A stretch of DNA of 64,000 bases from Tuctoria greenei (taxonomy: Eukaryota > Streptophyta > Magnoliopsida > Poales > Poaceae), in contig JAYESD010000001.1 of assembly GCA_036927565.1 (NCBI GenBank), forward strand, positions 247,967,097-248,031,096, given 5' to 3'. Of the stretch, positions 57,280 through 64,000 are shown piece after piece. Numbering within the stretch: the stretch's first letter is position 1; each line of letters opens with the position of its first letter. A program made the translations under genes and the position numbers. The notes under the pieces are model-generated. The model was not told where the DNA came from. It saw only the letters and a list, made by a program, of their open reading frames with translations, and did not search any database.

Positions 57280-60160
57280 TGTGACACTCGGTTCCGAAAA
57301 TGAACCAAGTGAACACATATGTGTGCCCAGGACGTTCAACCCACATACACGAGTGCAATCACAAAAGGATATACAGAAAATTACCACGTAACAAGATTAA
57401 TTAACCAAATTTTATTACATAAACCATATTTTCCTCGAATACAAGCTCTAATGAATATTAATGACAATTTTGAACTAATGCAGTGGAAATAAACTAATAA
57501 GCAAACTGAGCAACTAAGCAAAAGGGATAGCGCAACTCCAACACTCCACAGGCAAAGATGACGGTAGACACGACCTAGAACTCCGCATTATCATCATTAA
57601 ACTCCCAATCCTGACCTGCAACCGTTGGGGGGGATTGCAAGGGTGAGTATATATCGTACTTAGCAAGTTTGAAAAGTATGACATGTAGCTGATTCAAAAT
57701 GACGACAATAATAATGGTTAAGTGCTAAAAATTACATTAAAACATTTGAAAAGCAACATATTATATATATGTGAAATAAACCCATCATAAACCATGTAAT
57801 CATCATAATTCCAATCCATATTCATTACCATCATCCAAATTCCAGATTTCATCATTACCATTAACCATATTAAATACCAGAATTTAATTCATAACCATCC
57901 ATAAACATAACCATATTATCAACCATAACCATTACCAACCATAACCATCCATCCCAAATCCCAATTTCCCTCTAATCATAGAAGTTGTCCTAGTGCTCAT
58001 AATCGAGAGCACGACTATCATGATAGTTTATTAGACTCTGCAGAGTTTGTACCACTTTACCCATATGTTTGTGATTTCATCACCCGTCAACGACTAAAGA
58101 ACCTCCCTTATGGCAATTACACTTCCTTTGGTGTATGGCCAAGAGATCACAAAATAGCCTTTACAAAGGGACTACTAGCCTATTTAGACCCCACTGACGT
58201 TTCACCGGTGGCGATGCCTCCAACTGAGCACATCTTCAACCAAGGCCCCCTCTTGAGCCATTCGGATCCCAGGGTAGTCCCACCAATCATCAACAAACCC
58301 AATCCGACTATCCCTTCCCCGAGCATTCGTATTGGTCCAAATATCACTGGCAAATATCTAATTAATCAGCTACGCCGCACCCATACTTGGCCTCGTGGTG
58401 GCACTGTTGTCCTGACTTATTCTCGCATGAACCGGTCCTTAGATCTAAAGCAAGCAAACCACTATAACATCCAATCCATCCACATACCAGGCTTGCTTAG
58501 ATCACCCATTACCTTATCATATTGACCAGTTCATATTAACCATAATCTCATCAATGCATAATTAAGTTAAGTGGTATAATTGTCTTCCCATCCTAATTAA
58601 TTAAGCGAAGCAAAAAGGTAAAAAGTCAATCCCGACTCTCTTCCATAAATTCCAGGTGACAAAGGTGGTCAAACAAACCTAGTAAACTTCCTATCATAGG
58701 ATTCCCATCAAAATTGACACAAGCATGCAGTTTGTAAACAAAACATTTATTTTAAAATCAGGATCAATATGCTTCAAGGACACTTGCCTTGCTCTTGGGA
58801 TTGGGTCAGGTCAAAGTTCAAACTCTTGGTGCTGGAGATCCTCCGCGGCACTCTCTAGTGCAAATCCGTCTAATCGCATAATAAACATACAAACAAGAAT
58901 TACAATCAAAGAGCGCACAAATATTACTAAATATGACATGACATGCATGATTAATGCAAATGCAAGGTGGAACTTGTTAATGAGTTGCTTTTAATGATCA
59001 CTAACTAGTTCTAATAGATCTTAACAAGTTTATACAGGTTTGGATTTGATTCGATCTAATTTAGAATTACTTCAACAGAAATTAACCAGGAAAATTGACT
59101 AGTCCGCTAGGGACCGGGCAACTCTGCACTGTGCAAGAACTAACGAACTAGGGAAATTTCTAGATCGACGTGAATTTAGAGAAACGGGGTCAAATTCACA
59201 TAAGTAAAAGGAAGTAGAAGGTATACCGGGTGTTTAGAACTCCAATGAATTAAGGATCTTGGAGGCAACACCTGGATCTTGACGATCTAGGGTTGATGAA
59301 GAACTTGATGGTGAATTGTTGATGAAGAACGCGAAGTTGATGGAGATTTTGATCCTCTTTCATTTCCTCCTCTTCTTCTCCTTGCTCTAGATTTCTTTCT
59401 CCCTCATTGGTGGTGGCTATTCATGAGCTAGGGTTTGGGTGTGGTGGAAAAGTGGCAAATAGATGTCAAGCCAAGGGATGGGGTTGTTTATATAGAGGTG
59501 GAGGCTAGGGTTAGATGGATTGCAATTTTGAGATGAGTAGGGGTCGGTTTAGAGTCCCACATGGGCTCTAAAAGAGTTAGGCACGATGTCCATAGGCCCA
59601 CTTAATGTCAAACCCAAGAAACAAGTTGTGAAATAAAAGATCAACTCAGAGTCACGATTTATCGGACAAGTCTAAAAAGGGCCGGATTAGTCCAAAGTTG
59701 CACGAAGAGATATAGGACAAGTCCGGACTGGACTTCGGACAAGTACGAACTTATCCAGAGGGGAAAAACAGACAAGTCTGGCCAAAAATTGGACAAGTCT
59801 GACTTTAGTTAGAGGGGAAAACGGACAAGTCCGCTGGAAACCGGACTAGTCCGGACAAGTCGAGGAACTTAGCAATTTCAAGCAATTTGGGATACCAGAC
59901 TAGTCCGCTTTGGGCCGAACAAGTCCAAAAATGTCTAGAGGGAAAAATAGACTAGTCCATAGAACAACAGACAAGTCTGAGTGAGGTCAGAGAGAAATCA
60001 GACTAGTCCGCACAAAGACCGGACTAGTCCGCACATCCCAAAATTCTTAAGTGCGGTTAAACCCTAAATTCATTTTAAACTTATTCCTTTTATGTGGATT
60101 AATGTTAGACATGTTTAATGATAGATGCAGAGCATGATGCATGAAAATGAGGGTGTTACA
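57280..60160 (-). repeat. 3' LTR of the Tekay-type element
   Basis: 2881 bp, TGTAACACCC to CGAGTGTCACA on minus. Homologous to the solo LTR at 596-3933. Purine tract AAGGGGTTAGGTT inside it at 60173-60161. Confidence 0.9.
59690..60040. repeat. GGACWAGTCCG motif array in the Tekay LTR
   Basis: About fourteen copies of GGACAAGTCC / GGACTAGTCC-like decamers in 350 bp. Same family feature as at 3320-3600, with different spacing. Confidence 0.75.
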
Positions 60161-60263
60161 AACCTAACCCCTTAAAATGAATCTCGTCCTCGAGATTCGA
60201 CGTGGAAGAGAAAAGATAGGGAAATTCCTTCTTGAGATCATCCTCCAACTCCCATGTCGCTTT

Positions 60264-60897
60264 CTATTTTGTATGATGCTTCCATTGAACCTTACACCAT
60301 CTAATAATCTTGTTCCTGGTGACTCCATCCTTGGTTTCTAAGATTTTGACCGGTTGTTCGGCATAAGTCAAATCTGTCTCTAATTCCAATTCTTCCATTG
60401 GCACTTGTTCTTCCGGTACTCTCAAGCACTTCTTGAGCTGGTAAACATGAAAAAAATCATGGACATCTGAAAGATGAGCTGGCATCTCCAACTTATACGC
60501 TACTTCTCCTCTTTTGTCCAAAATCTTGAATGGCCCAGTACATCGAGGTGCTAGCTTGCCTCTTATGTTAAAGCTCTTATGACCTCTCATCGGTGACACC
60601 TTGAGGTAAACAAAGTCTCCTATTTCAAAGGCTAATTTCCTTCTCCTATTGTCCGCATAGCCTTTTTGCCTTGATTGAGCAGCCCTCAAGTTTTCACGGA
60701 TTACTTGAACTTGCTTTTCAGCTTCTAGCAACACATCTGGACCAAATACTTAAGTTTCTCCTGTCTCATTCCAAAATAAAGGTGTCCTACACTTCCTTCC
60801 ATATAATGCTTCATATGGTGACATCTTCAAACTCACTTGGTAACTATTGTTATATGAGAATTCCGCATATGGCAGGCTCTTGTCCCAACTTTTCCGG
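60264..60897 (-). pseudogene. Tekay integrase C-terminus with chromodomain-like end
   Basis: Begins abruptly at the deletion with WDKSLPYAEFSYNNSYQ and MSPYEALYGRKCRTPL, then a TAA before VFGPDVLLEAE. Frame 60734-60264 has the GPFKIL / VAYKLEMP GPY-type region and the chromodomain-like end, cut by a TAG at 60264. In chromoviruses this end guides insertion into chromatin. Confidence 0.85.
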
Positions 60898-61787
60898 GGT
60901 CAACTGATACTCCTCCTCCCGAGATGATATGACCCAGAAAGGACATTTCTTTCAACCAAAACTGGCACTTGCTGAACTTGACATACAATTGATGCTCCCT
61001 CAATTTCTGCAATGTAAGCCTCAAGTGTTCTTCATGCTTCTTCTCATCCTTCGAGTAGATCATAATGTCATCAATAAACACCACAACAAACGTGTCCAAG
61101 TACTCCATGAGGACCTTATTCATGGGGTACATAAAGTATGCAGGCGCATTTGTCAATCCAAAGGACATCACGGTGTACTCATAAGATCCATACTGTGTCT
61201 AAAAAGCTGTCTTGGGTATGTCTGATGGTCTAATCTTCATTTGAAAGTATCCCGACCTCAAATCAATATTGGAGAAGACACAAGCACCCTTCATCTTATC
61301 AACACAAGTCTTCTCTGCGGGGCAAGGTGTACTTGTTCTTGATGTTCACCTCATTGAGATCTCGGTAATCCATGCACATCCTTTGCGACCCATCCTTCTT
61401 AGCCACAAATAGAACGGGCGCTCCTCAAGGTGAAGAGCTGGGGCGAATAAAACCCTTCTCTAGTTGCTCTTGAATCTTCTTCTTGAGCTCCGCTAATTTC
61501 TTAGGAGGCATCCTATATGGCCTCTTAGCTATAGGTGTAGTTCCAGGTATTAAATCAATAACAAACTCCATGTCTCGGTCAACTGGCATACCTGGCAACT
61601 CATCTGGAAACACATCCAAAAATTTACACACCACCGGAATCTCCTCAATTGCGGCACCGTCCATGTGATTCAGCTCAAATTGCTTCGGTGCATGTTGAGA
61701 TGCTTCAAATTCTACGGTGATCCCTTCCTCATTGGTCAACTTCACCGTCTTCGTGACACACTCAATGACTCCATTGTGCTTCCTCAA
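60898..61787 (-). pseudogene. Tekay reverse transcriptase
   Basis: Frame 61787-61425 ends the linker and starts RT (FPDELPGMPVDRDMEF, KRPYRMPPKKLAELKK). After a TGA near 61425 come KKDGSQRMCMDYRDLNEV and YTLPRREDL. Frame 61171-60833 has the palm motif FIDDIMIYSK and FLGHIISGGGVSVDP. Then it fuses to integrase sequence. Several stops. Confidence 0.85.
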
Positions 61788-62105
61788 CTAGTCCATACCA
61801 AGCATAATGTCCAATCCTTGAGAATCCAAAACAATGAGGTTGGCAAATAAGTCTACCCCCCTTATTCTAAGGCTTACTTTTGGACATACTATATTTGTCC
61901 TCATCTCTCCGCCAAGGGACTTAACCAATAGAGTAAACTTCATACGAGAGATAGGCAATCTATACTTGGCAACATATTTCGATGCAATGAATGAATGCGA
62001 TGCTCCAGAATCAAATAATATAGTCGCTGGGTTGGAGTTTGCGAGAAACATACCAATCACCACGTCATCCGCTTGTTGAGCATCCTCCATAGAGACATGG
62101 TTCAC
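61788..62105 (-). pseudogene. Tekay aspartic protease
   Basis: ATILFDSGASHSFIA holds the active-site DSGAS (near 62015). The frame is open for 105 codons and ends where a TAG (61787 side) separates it from the RT frame; in intact relatives it is one polyprotein. Confidence 0.85.
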
Positions 62106-63200
62106 GTTGCCCCGAGTGAAATTCTACTGTCCGCGGTTCCCTTGCGGCTGTCCTCCAATTGGGTCTTGGGTTCTGTTTTTGAGCATTGCTTCCTTGACCA
62201 AGGCCTGACTTAGGACATTGATGCGCAAGGTGTCCAGCTTCTCCACATGTATAGCACTTCTTTGCTACACCAGAATTTGGACGCGCTTGATTCTGCGCAT
62301 TTGCACCAGGAAAGTTGGCACGAGGTGCATAAGGCATTGGAGGCCTAGCTGCCTGCATGATAGGGCGCTACTACACAAACTGAGTTGGGTGCGTTTCATA
62401 TCCAGGGCGATGAATAGGCGCATAGGAGCTGAAATAAGGCGCATTTGGCGGTGCAAAGCGAGGACGCACATTACTTCCTTGTTGTTGTCCTTGATATGGT
62501 GCCTTCCTCTTGTTGTCTTGCTCCACCTCACAAACCTTGTTCTCAACCACAATTGTTTTGTCCACAAGCTTCTGTAAGTTGTCATAATCACAATTGAGCA
62601 ATTGCACTTGGATCTCATTGTTCAAGCCTCTCATGAACAAGTATTGCTTCCGACTGTCCCGGCTCACATCCTCAGGCGCATACCTTGAAAGTTGAGTGAA
62701 TTTATTGAGGTATTCACCCACACTCGATCTTCCTTGCCTCAAGTTCTCAAATTCTTGCCTCTTCAAAATCATAACTCCTTCCAACACATAATGAGAACGA
62801 AAGCTCTCCTTGAGTTCAACCCAAGTAATCCTCTTCTGATTCTCATGAGCATTGCTAGCGAACCCCACCAATCGGCAGCTGCTCCCACAAGTTGATGAGA
62901 AACAAATAGAACCTTCTCCCGATCGTTGCATTGGACAATAGCTAGCTTCTTCTCCACAGACATCAACCAATCATCAGCATCCATAGGATTAGCGGCTTGA
63001 GCAAAAGTTGGCGGCCTAGTCCTCATGAATTCTCCCAACCGGTTATGAAGAGGTGGGGGTGGCGGTGGAGGCATGTGGGACTGATTATTGATGTTACCGG
63101 CCTGCAACTGTCCCATCGTTTGTATCATGGTCTGCATGAGCTGGTTTTGCATAGCCAAAAGTTGCTCAATGTTGATAGCTCCATGAGAAGGTCCTTGTCA
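62065..63200 (-). pseudogene. Tekay gag
   Basis: Frame 63158-62769 gives a Met/Gln-rich start, a proline run, and the gag domain start (DADDWLMSVEKKLAIVQC, VGAAADWW). A one-base shift near 62860 moves it to frame 62970-62371: FRSHYVLEGVMILKRQEFEN and SVGEYLNKFTQLSRYAPEDV. A stop near 62371 precedes the knuckle CYTCGEAGHLAHQC (frame 62358-62065). Confidence 0.85.
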
Positions 63201-63525
63201 ATTATTGTTGTGAGGTGCTCCATTATTCTCCTCCTCACCATTGCCATCCCTCTAGTTGCGAGTCCTCCCCTTCTGATGAAAAGCAAGAGATAAGAATTTA
63301 GATGACATCCCCAACTATATGCATCAAGAGATATGAAACTAAACAACTACCTATACTAGCCTAGGTGGACATGGCAATGCTAAAGCATCCCAAAATCCTC
63401 TATTAAGCACACAAGCAAACAATATATAGCAAACATCACACAAAGCAAAACACACCGATTCCTGAGTGCTCCTATGTGCTCTAAAGTGTCCATTCTATCT
63501 AGGATGCGTCCTACGGTCAACCTGT

Positions 63526-63538
63526 GGCTCTGATACCA
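63526..63538 (-). other. Primer binding site of the Tekay element
   Basis: TGGTATCAGAGCC, three bases from the LTR end at 63542. Confidence 0.92.
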
Positions 63539-63541
63539 ACT

Positions 63542-63919
63542 TGTGGCACTCGGTTCCAGAAATGAACCAAGTGAACGCATATGTGTGCCCATGACGTTCA
63601 AAACACATACACGAGTGCAATCAAAAAAGGATATACAGAAAATTACCACAGAACAAGATTAATTAACCAAATTTTATTACATAAACCATATTATCCTCGA
63701 ATACAAGTTCTAATGAATATTAATGACAAATTTGAACTAATGCAGCGGAAATAAACTAATAAGAAAACTAAGCAACTAAGCAAAAGGGATAGTGCAGCTC
63801 CAACACTCCACAGGCAAAGCTGACGATAAACACGGCCTAGAACTTCGTATTATTATCATTAAACTCCCAATCCTGACCTGAATTGTTGGGGGGGGGGGAT
63901 TGCAAGGGTGAGTACATGT
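63542..63919 (-). repeat. 5' LTR of the Tekay element, first part
   Basis: Matches 57280-57660 until about 63919, where the sequence turns into its own inverse. Confidence 0.85.
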
Positions 63920-64000
63920 AATATTTTCCACACTTGTTGAGTACGACATGTACTCACCCTTGCAATCCCCCCAACAGTTGCAGGTCAGGATTGGAAGTTT
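63861..64000. repeat. Inverted repeat at the window edge
   Basis: 63861-63919 is mirrored by 63946-64000 around a 26-base middle. The right arm is LTR sequence in the opposite direction, and it also contains LTR bases (about 63921-63945) that should follow the left arm. Confidence 0.9.

Larger units (their letters stand above)
57280..64000 (-). mobile_element. Tekay-type chromovirus (Gypsy), internally deleted, right end outside window
   Basis: 3' LTR at 57280-60160, primer site at 63538-63526, start of the 5' LTR at 63542. Minus-strand order gag, protease, RT, then a jump to the integrase C-terminus. A chromodomain-like end (TRNKIIRWCKVQWKHH) and LTRs near 3 kb fit the Tekay (RIRE3-like) lineage. 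RNase H and the integrase core are missing at about 60898. Confidence 0.88.

Overview
The window is nuclear DNA of a flowering plant, almost certainly a grass. It holds nested LTR retrotransposons (Copia and Gypsy), a CACTA element, a Pong-like PIF/Harbinger element and hAT-type non-autonomous elements around one spliced host gene. That gene encodes a membrane-tethered bZIP factor of the bZIP17/bZIP28 type, with the N-terminal composition usual for grass homologues. I saw no rRNA or tRNA genes and no CRISPR array. The species cannot be named from the sequence.

Layout. 1-12910 is a pile of insertions. A Gypsy-like 3' end (internal tail 5491-6216, LTR 6217-12910) was hit by a Copia element (3' LTR 439-5490), and that LTR was hit by a 3.3 kb Tekay-like solo LTR (596-3933, TSD CCGAC). 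The Gypsy-like LTR also took a 5.1 kb non-autonomous CACTA element (6325-11459, TSD TTG). The CACTA carries two captured host gene pieces: a nearly full five-exon SUMO-conjugating E2 (SCE1/UBC9-like) pseudogene and a two-exon ARGONAUTE PIWI fragment. 12911-14607 is unassigned. 14608-31951 is an old minus-strand Copia (232 bp LTRs, about 10% apart by eye) split in its reverse transcriptase by a younger plus-strand Copia (16272-26546, TSD GAATT, 1881 bp LTRs).

The bZIP gene runs on the minus strand: exon 1 42489-41016, intron 41015-33408, exon 2 33407-32935, giving 648 codons. The 7.6 kb intron holds a hAT-like element with a second hAT MITE inside it, and a Copia (35802-40228, TSD CAGAG) that lost gag and protease, so its primer binding site abuts the integrase region.

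43711-52995 is a decayed Pong-like element (TSD TTA) with a Myb-like ORF1 on plus and a DDE transposase on minus. Between them sits a very young gag-only LTR element (46098-50653, TSD GGAGA, LTRs almost identical, intact 604-codon gag ORF). 54410-57279 is the front of an element with a 'putative gypsy type transposon' domain, preceded by five 55 bp repeats each holding a G-box. It is cut by a Tekay-type chromovirus (57280 to the window end) that lost RNase H and the integrase core. The last 140 bases fold back on themselves.

How the parts relate: only the bZIP gene looks like a working host gene. It would sense ER stress through proteolytic release from the ER/Golgi membrane. Everything else is mobile DNA, mostly dead; the gag-only element is the one recently active copy.
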